A stretch of 64,000 bases of DNA, from positions 744,001-808,000 of the forward strand of contig NZ_QUQO01000001.1 in assembly GCF_003399445.1 (NCBI RefSeq), written 5' to 3'. The first letter of the stretch is position 1. Every line of letters starts with the position of its first letter. Source of the DNA: Parvularcula marina. Lineage in GTDB: Bacteria > Pseudomonadota > Alphaproteobacteria > Caulobacterales > Parvularculaceae. The translations under genes were made by a program, and so were the position numbers. Shown here one piece after another: positions 30,926-39,680 of the stretch. Under the pieces are notes generated by a model. That model worked only from the letters and a program-made list of their open reading frames with translations. It was not told where the DNA came from and did not search any database.

Positions 30926-31411
30926 TCAGTCCCGGAAGTTTTTATACTGAAGGGGCTGCTCGAGCCCCATGCCCTTCACATGGGCGATGGCGTCCTGAAG
31001 GTCGTCGCGTTTCTTGCCGGTGACACGCAATTCGTCGCCCTGGATCGCGACCTGGATCTTCAGCTTTGAGCCTTTCAGTGATTTGACGATCTTGCCCGCA
31101 AGCTCCCGGTCGATCCCCTCGATCACCGTCACCCGCTGGCGCACGGACTGGCCGGCTGCCTGCTCGACCTTGGCATAATCAAGCTGGCCCGGCTCGATCC
31201 CCCGGCGCTGTAAATGCCCCTGCAGCACTTCATGCATCTGTTTGAGCTTCAGATCATCGTCCGCAGCGATCTTGATGATGTTCCCATCCGCCTCGACCGA
31301 TGAGTTCGATCCCTTGAAATCATACCGCGTGCCGATCTCGCGCATCACATTGGCACAGGCGTTCTCGATCTCCGATTGTTCAACTTCGGACACGATATCG
31401 AATGAAGGCAT
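30926..31411 (-). CDS. yajQ: YajQ-family nucleotide-binding protein
   Basis: 161 residues, the family length. It starts MPSFDIVSEVEQSEIENA and contains GTRYDFKGSNSSVE and KIQVAIQGDELRVTGKKRDD, diagnostic of YajQ (DUF520), a ferredoxin-like double fold that binds cyclic-di-GMP in some species. It converges on sspB with a gap of 9 bases. Its own start lies in the region that also serves the ctrA promoter. Confidence 0.95.
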   Translation of the reverse strand: MPSFDIVSEVEQSEIENACANVMREIGTRYDFKGSNSSVEADGNIIKIAADDDLKLKQMHEVLQGHLQRRGIEPGQLDYAKVEQAAGQSVRQRVTVIEGIDRELAGKIVKSLKGSKLKIQVAIQGDELRVTGKKRDDLQDAIAHVKGMGLEQPLQYKNFRD

Positions 31412-31495
31412 TTATCTCTCCTGACCATTTCCTACTTTTTTTTCGGCCCCGGCGTTTACCACAATCCCTGCGTAAAAAGTAAATTTCCGTCCCCG

Positions 31496-31683
31496 GACTC
31501 TTGATTGTATCAGGAAATCGCCGTTAACCATTGTAAAGGCAGGGGCGAATTGGCGAGTCCACGATTCGGCTTTGTTACCAATGTTAAGGTTTAGGAAAGT
31601 AAATTCCCGTTATTGTTGGGTGACGATAGGGATTGGGCCGGAGCTTCCACTGTGCCCAGATTAATTCGAGGAGGGCACCCGCC
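31496..31683 (+). promoter_or_regulatory. ctrA upstream region: three GANTC sites and CtrA half-sites
   Basis: The 270-base gap between yajQ and ctrA contains GANTC sites at 31496-31500, 31555-31559 and 31563-31567, a perfect TTAACCAT half-motif at 31524-31531, and a second near half-site (TTAACATT on the minus strand, 31580-31587). In Caulobacter, ctrA is controlled by CcrM methylation of a GANTC site and by CtrA autoregulation at TTAA motifs. The sites are seen; their use is inferred. GAGGAGGG at 31668-31675 is the ribosome binding site. Confidence 0.65.
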
Positions 31684-32376
31684 TTGCGTGTACTGCTGAT
31701 CGAAGACGATGGGGCTACGGCACAGAGCATCGAACTGATGCTTAAGTCTGACGGCTTCAATTGTTACACCACAGATCTGGGCGAGGAAGGCATCGACCTC
31801 GGCAAGCTGTATGACTACGACATCATCCTTCTGGACCTGAACCTGCCGGACATGACGGGCTTTGACGTCCTCAAGTCCCTGCGTGTCTCGAAGGTCAATA
31901 CGCCGATCCTGATCCTGACCGGCCTTGGCGACACTGAGAACAAAGTGCGCGGCCTCGGTTTCGGTGCTGACGATTACATGACCAAGCCGTTCCACAAGGA
32001 CGAACTGGTCGCCCGTATCCACGCCATTGTGCGCCGCTCCAAAGGTCATAGCCAGTCGGTTATCACGACCGGTTCCCTGACGGTCAATCTCGACGCCAAG
32101 ACGGTCGAGGTCGAAGGCCAGCGCGTTCACCTGACGGGCAAGGAATACCAGATGCTGGAGCTTCTCTCGCTACGCAAAGGCACGACGCTCACCAAGGAAA
32201 TGTTCCTCAACCACCTTTATGGCGGCATGGACGAGCCCGAGCTGAAGATCATCGACGTCTTCATCTGTAAGCTGAGAAAGAAACTGGCTGCTGCGACCAG
32301 CGGCGAGCACTATATCGAAACGGTCTGGGGCCGCGGATATGTCCTGCGCGATCCGGCTGAGGAAGCCGCTGCGTAA
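31684..32376 (+). CDS. ctrA: CtrA, cell-cycle master response regulator
   Basis: 230 residues from a TTG start at 31684, chosen because the protein then begins (M)[19 protein letters not shown] exactly like other CtrA proteins and GAGGAGGG lies 8 bases upstream. The in-frame ATG at 31633 would add 17 odd residues. Receiver: acidic pair D8/D9, acceptor Asp51 (LLDLNLPD), Lys101 (TKPF). The C-terminal OmpR-type winged helix is nearly invariant: [20 protein letters not shown] and [20 protein letters not shown]. The extreme C-terminus EEAAA ends in Ala-Ala, which in Caulobacter is the ClpXP degradation signal. The protein controls replication and division genes. Confidence 0.97.
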   Translation: MRVLLIEDDGATAQSIELMLKSDGFNCYTTDLGEEGIDLGKLYDYDIILLDLNLPDMTGFDVLKSLRVSKVNTPILILTGLGDTENKVRGLGFGADDYMTKPFHKDELVARIHAIVRRSKGHSQSVITTGSLTVNLDAKTVEVEGQRVHLTGKEYQMLELLSLRKGTTLTKEMFLNHLYGGMDEPELKIIDVFICKLRKKLAAATSGEHYIETVWGRGYVLRDPAEEAAA

Positions 32377-32402
32377 GCGCTCTCTTTCGATCACCGATCA
32401 AG

Positions 32403-32437
32403 AAAAAAGCCCGCTCAGAACTGAGCGGGCTTTTTTG
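32403..32437. terminator. Bidirectional terminator between ctrA and nusG
   Basis: AAAAAAGCCCGCTCAG, AA, CTGAGCGGGCTTTTTT: a perfect stem with A and T runs on both sides. It serves ctrA on the plus strand and nusG on the minus strand. Confidence 0.93.
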
Positions 32438-32467
32438 ATGCGTAGGCGATTGGCTGATCGGGATCGA

Positions 32468-33004
32468 TCAGCCCTCTTTGTCAACCTGATTATATTCAAG
32501 CTCGACCGGCGTTGCGCGACCAAAGATCGAGACAGAGACTTTCAGGCGGGCATTCTCTTCGTCGATATCCTCGACTACGCCCGAGAAGGACGCGAACGGC
32601 CCGTCGATGACTTTCACCGTCTCGCCGATATCGTAGAGGATCGCCGGTTTGGCCGGTGCCTGCTCTTTCTCGTCGATCGTGCCGAGGATGCGGTCGACTT
32701 CCTTTTGGCTGACCGGAATGGGCTTCTTGCCCGAGCCCAGAAAGCCTGTGACCTTCGGTGTCGAATTGACGACGTGGAAGGTGTTGTCGTTCATCACCAT
32801 CTTCACCAGCACATAGCCCGGAAAGAAGCGGCGCTCGGTATTGATCTTCCGGCCACGGCGCACTTCGACGACTTCTTCCGTCGGCACCATGATTTCCTCG
32901 AACAAAGCCTCAAGGCCTTTTTCTTCAGCAGCCTGGCGAATGGCGTCCGCAACTTTTTTCTCGAAGTTGGAATAGGCGTGTACGATGTACCACTTGGCTT
33001 CCAT
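32468..33004 (-). CDS. nusG: Transcription antitermination factor NusG
   Basis: 178 residues. The NGN domain (KWYIVHAYSNFEKKVADAIR; FFPGYVLVKMVMND) binds RNA polymerase, and the KOW domain (ETVKVIDGPFASFSGVVEDI) contacts ribosomal S10 or Rho. It follows secE by about 50 bases. Normally rplK-rplA come next; here a terminator and the convergent ctrA follow, so the secE-nusG pair is cut off from the ribosomal protein and RNA polymerase genes. Confidence 0.98.
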   Translation of the reverse strand: MEAKWYIVHAYSNFEKKVADAIRQAAEEKGLEALFEEIMVPTEEVVEVRRGRKINTERRFFPGYVLVKMVMNDNTFHVVNSTPKVTGFLGSGKKPIPVSQKEVDRILGTIDEKEQAPAKPAILYDIGETVKVIDGPFASFSGVVEDIDEENARLKVSVSIFGRATPVELEYNQVDKEG

Positions 33005-33055
33005 CTCGTCTTATCCTTTGTCTTCCCGGCGCGCGGGAGGGTATTCGTTGTGAAC

Positions 33056-33388
33056 TCAGAAACTGAACGACAGCAGCATCGGCATCAGCCAGCGCAGGAT
33101 CTGGTCGACGGTGAAGAAGAAGATGCTGGCGATGGTCACCATGATCAGCACCATGATCGTCGAGATCATGGTCTCATTGCGTGACGTCCAGGTGATCTTC
33201 TGCATCTCGTCGCGGACCTGGCGGAAGAACTGAACCGGGCCGACCTTGCGCTGCTTTGCTTTAGGCTCGGCGGCGCCGCCTTCAATCATCGCCGCGCCGT
33301 CACCGGCAGCCATCTTGGCTGTTTCCGGGCGGCTTGAGCCCTGCGGGGAGCTGCCCTTGGATTTACGGCGGTGTTTCGACTTCGGCAT
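33056..33388 (-). CDS. secE: Protein translocase subunit SecE
   Basis: 110 residues. The conserved part is VGPVQFFRQVRDEMQKITWT and a single C-terminal membrane helix (MISTIMVLIMVTIASIFFF). SecE clamps SecY in the Sec translocon. An N-terminal extension of about 45 residues is basic and disordered (MPKSKHRRKSKGSS); alphaproteobacterial SecE is often shorter. tRNA-Trp, often upstream of secE, is not found in the 185 bases between secE and dnaE. Confidence 0.95.
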   Translation of the reverse strand: MPKSKHRRKSKGSSPQGSSRPETAKMAAGDGAAMIEGGAAEPKAKQRKVGPVQFFRQVRDEMQKITWTSRNETMISTIMVLIMVTIASIFFFTVDQILRWLMPMLLSFSF

Positions 33389-33573
33389 CGTTCGGGTCCT
33401 TGTCCAAAGGCGTATTTTTCAGTGAGAGCCGTCGGGCCTGCCTTCTGGCGGGGTCTTTCGGATCTCAATGTCGGGAAAGACATGTGCCTTAAAGTCGGTG
33501 GCGTCAAAGTCAAGTTCAACCCGCTGCCCGGGACTAATTTCCCCCAGAAAATCTTGAGAAAAACCCGCCCGGT

Positions 33574-36500
33574 TCAGTGCAGCACCACCTTGGCGACCCC
33601 ATCAATGGTCTTGAGCGCCCCGCGAGTCGACGGCGTGGCCGCAATCTTGATGTCAGCGGCAAGCTCCACTTCGCAGCCGGTTTCAGCCGCCGGCAGGATC
33701 AGGATCAGATCGCCCTTGGGCCCATCGACCGAAGAGAGCCCTTCAAGCTGGCGGCGGATCTCCGGCAGGGCCTCTGGCTTCTGGACCGTGACCCTGAGGC
33801 ACTCCCCGCCCTGCTGGCGTGAGAGGTCATCGAGATTCTTGATCTTCTCAGCCGTCATCCGAAGCGAGCCTTCATTCTCTTCTGCGGTGACGGAAAGGAA
33901 AATCCGCGTGCCGGGCTGGAGAAGGTCTTCGGAAGCTTCGAGGACTTCCGAGAAGGCGGTGACTTCATAATCCCCGCTGCGGTCGGAGATGCCGATCCAG
34001 CCAAAGGGCTTGCCGGATTTTGACCGGCGGCGGGTCACCTCGCGGACGACACCCGCCATGCAGATGATCTTGCGCTCGCCTTCGGAGACTTGTCCCCCCA
34101 CCTTATCAGCAGAGATGACATTGGCGGTTTTGAGCGCCTCCTCATAATCATCGAGCGGGTGGCCGGAGAGATAAAAGCCGAGTGCGGTGCGCTCCTCTTC
34201 CAGCCGCTGTGGACCAGACCAGGGAGCTGCGGACCGCATTTCGGGCCGCGCAAGCGTGGTCTCGGCGGGACCACCAAAGAGCCCGCCCTGCGCACTTGTT
34301 CGCTCATCAGCCGCCGCCGCCGAATAGCGCAGCAGGAATTCGGCATTGGCAAGCACGCTCGCCCGGTCGGGATGAATGTCATCGAACGCCCCTGCCCGCG
34401 CGAGCTGCTCAATCGCGCGCTTGCCAAGCTGGCGCGCATCAATGCGTTCGAAGAAATCGTGGATGTCCTTGAACGGCCCGTTTCGCCTACGCTCCGCCGC
34501 AATCAGTTCCATCGCCTCGCCGCCGACATTCTTGATGGCGGCCAGCGCATAACGGATGGTCTGGCCCGAGGTCGCAAAATCAGCCGCAGACTGATTGACG
34601 CAAGGCGGCGCGACTTCAACGCCGAACCGGCGCGCATCGGAGACGAAGACGGACAGCTTGTCGGTGAGCGCCTTATCGAGCGACATCGACCCGGCAAAGA
34701 ACTCGGCCGGATGGTTCGCCTTGAGATAGGCTGTCTGGTAGCTGACCCAAGCATAGGCGGCGGCGTGCGATTTGTTGAAGCCGTAGCCGGCGAATTTCGC
34801 GACCAGCTCGAAAATCCCGTCGGCCTTCTTCAGGTCGACATTCTTCTCCTTGGCGCCGTCGAGGAAACGGATCTTCTGCTTATCCATCTCCTCCTTTTTC
34901 TTCTTACCCATGGCGCGGCGCAGAAGGTCGGCTTCGCCGAGCGAGTAGCCCGCAAGGATCTGGGCAATCTGCATCACCTGTTCCTGATAGATGATGACGC
35001 CGTAGGTTTCTTTGAGCACATCCTCGAGCAGCGGGTGCAGGTAGTCTGGTTTCTCCCGCCCCGCTTTCCGGTCGATATAGGTCGGGATGTTGTCCATCGG
35101 ACCCGGCCGGTAGAGCGACACAAGCGCGATGATGTCCTCAAGACAGTCCGCCTGCAGACCTTTGAGTGTCGCGCGCATGCCCGCCGATTCAAGCTGGAAC
35201 ACGCCGATCGCATCGCCGCGCTCGAGCATCTTGTAGGTTCGCTCGTCTTTGAGCGAGACCCGATTGATATCAAGATCGGTGCCCGCGACTTTGAGATAAT
35301 CAAGCGCGCGCTGGATGACAGTGAGGGTCTTGAGGCCAAGGAAGTCGAATTTGACGAGACCCGCGGGCTCCACCCATTTCATGTTGAACTGGGTGGCAGG
35401 CATGGGTGAGCGCGGATCACGGTAGAGTGCGACAATCTCATGCAATGGCCGGTCGCCGATCACGACGCCCGCGGCATGGGTTGAGGCGTGCCGGTAGAGC
35501 CCTTCGAGTTTTAGCGCCGTATTGAGGAGCGTGTCGACCATGGAGTCGTTTTCGCGCTCCTCGCGGAAACGCGGCTCTCCCCGGATCGCTTCTTCGAGCG
35601 TACACGGATTGGCGGGGTTGTTAGGCACCATTTTGCAGAGCCGGTCGACCTGCCCGAACGGCATCTGAAGGACACGGCCGACATCGCGCAGAACGGCCCG
35701 CGCCTGCAGCTTACCGAAGGTGATGATCTGGGCCACACGGTCATGACCATAGCGGTCCTGCACATAGGCGATCACTTCGTCCCGCCGGTCCTGACAGAAG
35801 TCGATATCGAAGTCGGGCATCGAGACCCGTTCGGGGTTCAGGAACCGTTCGAAGAGCAGGTTGAAGCGAAGCGGATCGAGATCGGTGATGGTCAGGGCGT
35901 AAGCCACGAGCGAGCCTGCGCCCGAGCCCCGGCCCGGGCCGACCGGAATGCCGTGCGATTTCGACCACTGGATGAAGTCGGCCACGATCAGGAAGTAGCC
36001 GGGGAAGCCCATCTTGTTGATGATCCCCAGCTCAATTTCGAGCCGCTCCCAATATTCGCTTTCGGGCTTTGCCAGCTCAATCTCGGCGAGCCGTTCGCGC
36101 AAACCATCCTCCGCCATCTGACGAAGGGCTGCCTTCTCGCCCTCGAGATCGCCAGCAAAGCTCGGCAGGATCGGCGGGTGCATGGTCGGACGGAAGGCGC
36201 AGCGCTGGGCAATCTCGATGGTCGCCTCGATCGCCTCGGGCAGATCAGGGAAGAGCGCCGCCATCTCATCGCCCGACTTGAAATAATGATCCTCCGAGAC
36301 CTGACGGCGGTCAGTCTCGGAAATATAGCGCCCGCCCGCGATACAGAGGAGCGCGTCATGGGCGTCATGATCGCCGCGCGCGGGGAAGTAGGGATTATTT
36401 GTCGCCACCAGTGGCAGGCCGAGCCGGTAGGCCTCCGCCGCGAGCCAGGCTTCGGACGAATAGCGCCCGCCCCTGTCGGTCACGTCAGACGAAGGGTGGC

Positions 36501-37029
36501 GTTGCAGCTCCACATAAAGCCGTGAGGGGAAGGCACTTGCCAGCCGGGCCAGAAGACTTGCGGCCTCGCTTGCGTGATCCTCCGCATGAAGACGGTCAAC
36601 CGGCCCCTCCGGCCCGCCGGTCAGGCAGATCAGCCCTTCGGTATTCTCAATCAGCGCCTCGACCGAGATCGACACCTCGTCCTGCGCCGCCGGGTTGAGA
36701 AAGGCCCGCGACCCCAGATCCATCAGGCGCTTATACCCCGCCTCATTCTGGGCGAGCAGGACGACGGAGGCGAGCTGGCCAAAGCGGGTCCGCGCCGGGC
36801 TCTCCAGATCGGTGACGATTTTCAGCTCGATCCCGGTAATCGGCTGGACCCCGCCACCACGGAACACCTCCGCCGCTTCGAGCGCGCCATAGAGGTTGTT
36901 CGTGTCGGTGACGGCCAGCGCCGGCATCTGATGCGCCTGACAGAGCTTTGCCATGGCGGAGAGGTGGATCGCCCCCTCGGCCAGTGAATAGGCGGAATGG
37001 GCGTGCAGATGGACGAAGGGCGCAGTCAT
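33574..37029 (-). CDS. dnaE: DNA polymerase III alpha subunit (DnaE1)
   Basis: 1151 residues from the ATG at 37029 (MTAPFVHLHAHSAYSLAEGA), preferred over the ATG two codons earlier because AAGG sits 8 bases before it. The N-terminal PHP domain begins HLHAHSAYS. The polymerase palm carries GPGRGSGAGSLVAYAL and the catalytic acids PDFDIDFCQDRR. The tandem helix-hairpin-helix and OB parts are in the last third. It is the replicative polymerase. The SOS-type promoter region and a 30-residue peptide gene lie directly upstream in the same direction. Confidence 0.98.
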   Translation of the reverse strand: MTAPFVHLHAHSAYSLAEGAIHLSAMAKLCQAHQMPALAVTDTNNLYGALEAAEVFRGGGVQPITGIELKIVTDLESPARTRFGQLASVVLLAQNEAGYKRLMDLGSRAFLNPAAQDEVSISVEALIENTEGLICLTGGPEGPVDRLHAEDHASEAASLLARLASAFPSRLYVELQRHPSSDVTDRGGRYSSEAWLAAEAYRLGLPLVATNNPYFPARGDHDAHDALLCIAGGRYISETDRRQVSEDHYFKSGDEMAALFPDLPEAIEATIEIAQRCAFRPTMHPPILPSFAGDLEGEKAALRQMAEDGLRERLAEIELAKPESEYWERLEIELGIINKMGFPGYFLIVADFIQWSKSHGIPVGPGRGSGAGSLVAYALTITDLDPLRFNLLFERFLNPERVSMPDFDIDFCQDRRDEVIAYVQDRYGHDRVAQIITFGKLQARAVLRDVGRVLQMPFGQVDRLCKMVPNNPANPCTLEEAIRGEPRFREERENDSMVDTLLNTALKLEGLYRHASTHAAGVVIGDRPLHEIVALYRDPRSPMPATQFNMKWVEPAGLVKFDFLGLKTLTVIQRALDYLKVAGTDLDINRVSLKDERTYKMLERGDAIGVFQLESAGMRATLKGLQADCLEDIIALVSLYRPGPMDNIPTYIDRKAGREKPDYLHPLLEDVLKETYGVIIYQEQVMQIAQILAGYSLGEADLLRRAMGKKKKEEMDKQKIRFLDGAKEKNVDLKKADGIFELVAKFAGYGFNKSHAAAYAWVSYQTAYLKANHPAEFFAGSMSLDKALTDKLSVFVSDARRFGVEVAPPCVNQSAADFATSGQTIRYALAAIKNVGGEAMELIAAERRRNGPFKDIHDFFERIDARQLGKRAIEQLARAGAFDDIHPDRASVLANAEFLLRYSAAAADERTSAQGGLFGGPAETTLARPEMRSAAPWSGPQRLEEERTALGFYLSGHPLDDYEEALKTANVISADKVGGQVSEGERKIICMAGVVREVTRRRSKSGKPFGWIGISDRSGDYEVTAFSEVLEASEDLLQPGTRIFLSVTAEENEGSLRMTAEKIKNLDDLSRQQGGECLRVTVQKPEALPEIRRQLEGLSSVDGPKGDLILILPAAETGCEVELAADIKIAATPSTRGALKTIDGVAKVVLH

Positions 37030-37094
37030 AAGCATTACCTTAGGTCAGCTTGGCCCCCGTCCGGGCCTAAGAATTATCCCCAAACGGGGACGGA

Positions 37095-37187
37095 TCAGCC
37101 GCCGAGCTGGCTCGCGGCCAAGATGAGGCCAAGCAGCACGGCGAGGCCGGAAATGTCCTGAAGAAGTGTCTGTTTTGCGGTTTGCAT
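37095..37187 (-). CDS. 30-residue SOS-controlled membrane peptide (SidA-like candidate)
   Basis: A 30-codon ORF. GAGGG lies 9 bases before its ATG. It begins MQTAKQTLLQDISG and then has a hydrophobic run LAVLLGLILAAS ending in QLGG, so it should be a single-pass inner membrane peptide with a short polar N-terminus. A candidate promoter TTGACC-17 bases-TAGGAA lies just upstream, and a perfect GTTC-N7-GTTC SOS box overlaps its -10 region. Known family context: Caulobacter SidA is a 29-residue, SOS-induced inner membrane inhibitor of division acting on FtsW/FtsN. Homology to SidA is not shown here; the similarity is in size, topology and control. It could instead be a leader for dnaE 65 bases downstream. 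Confidence 0.6.
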   Translation of the reverse strand: MQTAKQTLLQDISGLAVLLGLILAASQLGG

Positions 37188-37206
37188 GACGAGCGACCCT
37201 CTATAT

Positions 37207-37221
37207 GTTCGATAAATGTTC
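37207..37221. promoter_or_regulatory. SOS (LexA) box 1
   Basis: GTTC-GATAAAT-GTTC, a perfect match to the alphaproteobacterial LexA direct repeat GTTC-N7-GTTC. It overlaps the putative -10 (37219-37224) of the minus-strand promoter for the 30-residue peptide, where a bound repressor would block transcription. Confidence 0.8.
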
Positions 37222-37247
37222 CTATCCCATTTACCGAAGAAGGTCAA
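37219..37247 (-). promoter_or_regulatory. Candidate promoter of the 30-residue peptide gene
   Basis: On the minus strand, TTGACC (37242-37247), a 17-base spacer and TAGGAA (37219-37224). The start point would fall near 37212, giving a leader of about 25 bases. The two SOS boxes flank it. Inferred from sequence only. Confidence 0.45.
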
Positions 37248-37252
37248 TAGAT

Positions 37253-37267
37253 GTTCCAAATTTGTTC
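37253..37267. promoter_or_regulatory. SOS (LexA) box 2
   Basis: GTTC-CAAATTT-GTTC, a second perfect GTTC-N7-GTTC repeat, 46 bases from the first and 74 bases before the helicase start. It probably represses uvrD on the plus strand and may also act on the divergent peptide promoter. Two perfect 8-base matches at this spacing in 61 bases are very unlikely by chance. Confidence 0.8.
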
Positions 37268-37340
37268 TCATCCCCTTACCCCAGCCGCCTCACCCACTCG
37301 TCACTGGCGGGCGGGCCCGACGCAGCGCTAAGAGAAGGTC

Positions 37341-39668
37341 ATGACACCCCCCTCGCTTTCCGAGCGGGCCCGCGCCGGGCTCGCCGCCACCGACATGGAT
37401 GATCCGCCCTATCTGGCGCCGCTGAACCCGCCGCAGCGCGAGGCCGTGCTGACGACCGAAGGGCCGGTTCTGATGCTGGCCGGCGCCGGCACGGGCAAGA
37501 CCCGCGCACTGACCACCCGTCTCGCCCACCTGATCGCGACCGGGCGCGCAGGTCCCGGCGACATCCTCGCTGTGACCTTCACCAACAAGGCGGCGCGCGA
37601 GATGAAGGAGCGCATCGGCGAGCTGATCGGCGAAGCGGTCGAGGGGATGCGCTGGCTCGGCACGTTCCACTCGATCGGCGCGCAGATCCTCCGTATCCAT
37701 GCAGAAATTGTCGGGCTGAAATCCTCCTTCACCATCATCGACACGGATGACCAGATCCGGCTGTGCAAGCAGGTGATCGCCGCCGAGGGGCTCGATGAAA
37801 AACGCTGGACCGGCAGAGGGTTTGCGGGGCTGCTCGATGACTGGAAGAACCGCGGGCTGACCCCCGGCGAGGTGCCCGCCGATGAGGCGCATAAATTCGG
37901 CGACGGGCGGGCGATCAAGCTCTACCGCGCCTATCAGGAGCGGCTGATTTCTCTCAATGCCGCCGATTTCGGTGACCTCCTCGTCCATAACCTGACGATC
38001 TTCCGCAAGGCGCCGGATGTGCTGGCGCGCTATCACCGGCGGTTCCGCTATATTCTGGTTGACGAATATCAGGACACGAACATTGCGCAATATCTGTGGC
38101 TGCGGCTGCTGGCGCGCGATGCGGAGGGCAAGAGCGGCGGGAATATCTGTGTCGTCGGCGATGACGACCAGTCGATCTATGGCTGGCGCGGCGCGGAGGT
38201 TGCGAACATTCTGCGGTTCGAGAAGGATTTTCCCGGCGCGAAAGTGATCCGGCTGGAGCAGAATTACCGCTCGACGCCGTCGATCCTCGCCGCCGCTTCG
38301 GCGATCATCGATCATAATTCGAACCGGCTGGGCAAAACCTTGTGGACGGATGTGCCCGACGGCCCAAAGGTCAAGCTGCGCGGGGTCTGGGACGCCGATG
38401 AGGAAGCCCGTCAGGTGACGGACGATATCGAGGCGGAGCAGACCAAGGGACGCAGGCTTTCCGACATGGCGGTGCTGGTCCGCGCGTCCTTCCAGATGCG
38501 GTCATTCGAGGAACGGTTCAACACGGCGGGCATCCCCTACCGCGTCGTTGGCGGTCCACGATTCTATGAGCGGGAGGAGACGCGCGACGCGCTCGCTTAC
38601 CTGCGGCTGGTCAGGAACCCGGATGATGATCTCAGCTTTACACGGATCATCAACAAGCCGCGCCGGGGCTTCGGGGACAAGGCGGTCCAGACGCTCAATA
38701 TCGCCGCGCGGGAAATGCGGGTCAGCCTGACCGAAGCGGGCCGGCGCCTGCTTGAGACCGATGAAATGCGCGGCAAGGCGAGAACCAGTCTTGCGCGCTT
38801 CCTTGAACAGCTTCGCCAGTGGCAGGCCATGGCCGAGACGACCCCACCGAGTGAGCTGTCAGAGACCGTGCTCGAAGAGTCGGGGTATACGGATTTCTGG
38901 CGCAACCAGAAAACGATCCAGAGCGCAGGCAAGCTTGAGAACCTCAAGGAACTGACCCGCGCGGCGGGTGAGTTCGATACGCTTGAGGGTTATCTCGATC
39001 ATGTCAGCCTAGTTGCCGAACGCCCTGCGGAAAGCAGCGACGGCGAGGTCTGGTTGATGACCCTTCATGCGGCGAAGGGGCTTGAATATCCGGTCGTCTT
39101 CCTGCCCGGCTGGGAGGAGGAAATCTTCCCCTCCGGTCGCTCGGTGAATGAGAACGGGCAGGACGGGCTCGAGGAGGAACGGCGGCTCGCTTATGTCGGG
39201 ATCACCCGCGCGCGGGAGGATTGCCGGATCAGCTTTGCGGCCAACCGGCAGGTTTATGGCCGCTGGCAATCCGCCCTGCCCTCGCGCTTTATCGACGAGC
39301 TGCCCGAGGAGCATGTCGAGGTGATGTCCGAACCCGGACTATATGGCGTGAAGGCAAAGGAAATGCCGGCCTATTCGCGCTTTGATCAAGTGGCGGCAAG
39401 CGATGGCGGCTATGACACGCCGGGCTGGAAACGCGCGCGCAGCTCCCGCCCGCGCAATCCGGCGCCCGCGATTGACGGCTCATCCCGGCTGATTGCAAGT
39501 TCTGTCGGCGGGACCAGCCCCTTCAAGACGGGCGAGCGCGTCTTTCACCAGAAATTCGGTTATGGCGAGGTCAAGGGCGCGGATGGCAACAAGCTCGATG
39601 TCGCCTTTGAGAAAGCCGGGCAGAAGAAAGTGATCGCCAGCTTCCTGATCGCAGCGGACGAGGTTTAG
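37341..39668 (+). CDS. uvrD: UvrD/PcrA-type superfamily 1 DNA helicase
   Basis: 775 residues. All helicase motifs are present: Walker A LAGAGTGKT, motif Ia VTFTNKAAREMKERI, motif II VDEYQDTN, motif III VGDDDQSIYGWRGA, motif IV LEQNYRST, motif V TLHAAKGLEYPVVFLP, motif VI YVGITRARE. The C-terminal GERVFHQKFGYGEVKGADGN is the tudor-like UvrD/PcrA tail that contacts RNA polymerase. It acts in nucleotide excision and mismatch repair by 3'-5' unwinding. An SOS box upstream implies DNA-damage induction, as for uvrD elsewhere. Confidence 0.95.
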   Translation: MTPPSLSERARAGLAATDMDDPPYLAPLNPPQREAVLTTEGPVLMLAGAGTGKTRALTTRLAHLIATGRAGPGDILAVTFTNKAAREMKERIGELIGEAVEGMRWLGTFHSIGAQILRIHAEIVGLKSSFTIIDTDDQIRLCKQVIAAEGLDEKRWTGRGFAGLLDDWKNRGLTPGEVPADEAHKFGDGRAIKLYRAYQERLISLNAADFGDLLVHNLTIFRKAPDVLARYHRRFRYILVDEYQDTNIAQYLWLRLLARDAEGKSGGNICVVGDDDQSIYGWRGAEVANILRFEKDFPGAKVIRLEQNYRSTPSILAAASAIIDHNSNRLGKTLWTDVPDGPKVKLRGVWDADEEARQVTDDIEAEQTKGRRLSDMAVLVRASFQMRSFEERFNTAGIPYRVVGGPRFYEREETRDALAYLRLVRNPDDDLSFTRIINKPRRGFGDKAVQTLNIAAREMRVSLTEAGRRLLETDEMRGKARTSLARFLEQLRQWQAMAETTPPSELSETVLEESGYTDFWRNQKTIQSAGKLENLKELTRAAGEFDTLEGYLDHVSLVAERPAESSDGEVWLMTLHAAKGLEYPVVFLPGWEEEIFPSGRSVNENGQDGLEEERRLAYVGITRAREDCRISFAANRQVYGRWQSALPSRFIDELPEEHVEVMSEPGLYGVKAKEMPAYSRFDQVAASDGGYDTPGWKRARSSRPRNPAPAIDGSSRLIASSVGGTSPFKTGERVFHQKFGYGEVKGADGNKLDVAFEKAGQKKVIASFLIAADEV

Positions 39669-39680
39669 GGGCGGCGCCCC

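Noticed and set aside
31633-31683. ATG start for CtrA 17 codons earlier
   Set aside because: CtrA homology begins exactly at the TTG at 31684, which has GAGGAGGG at good spacing.
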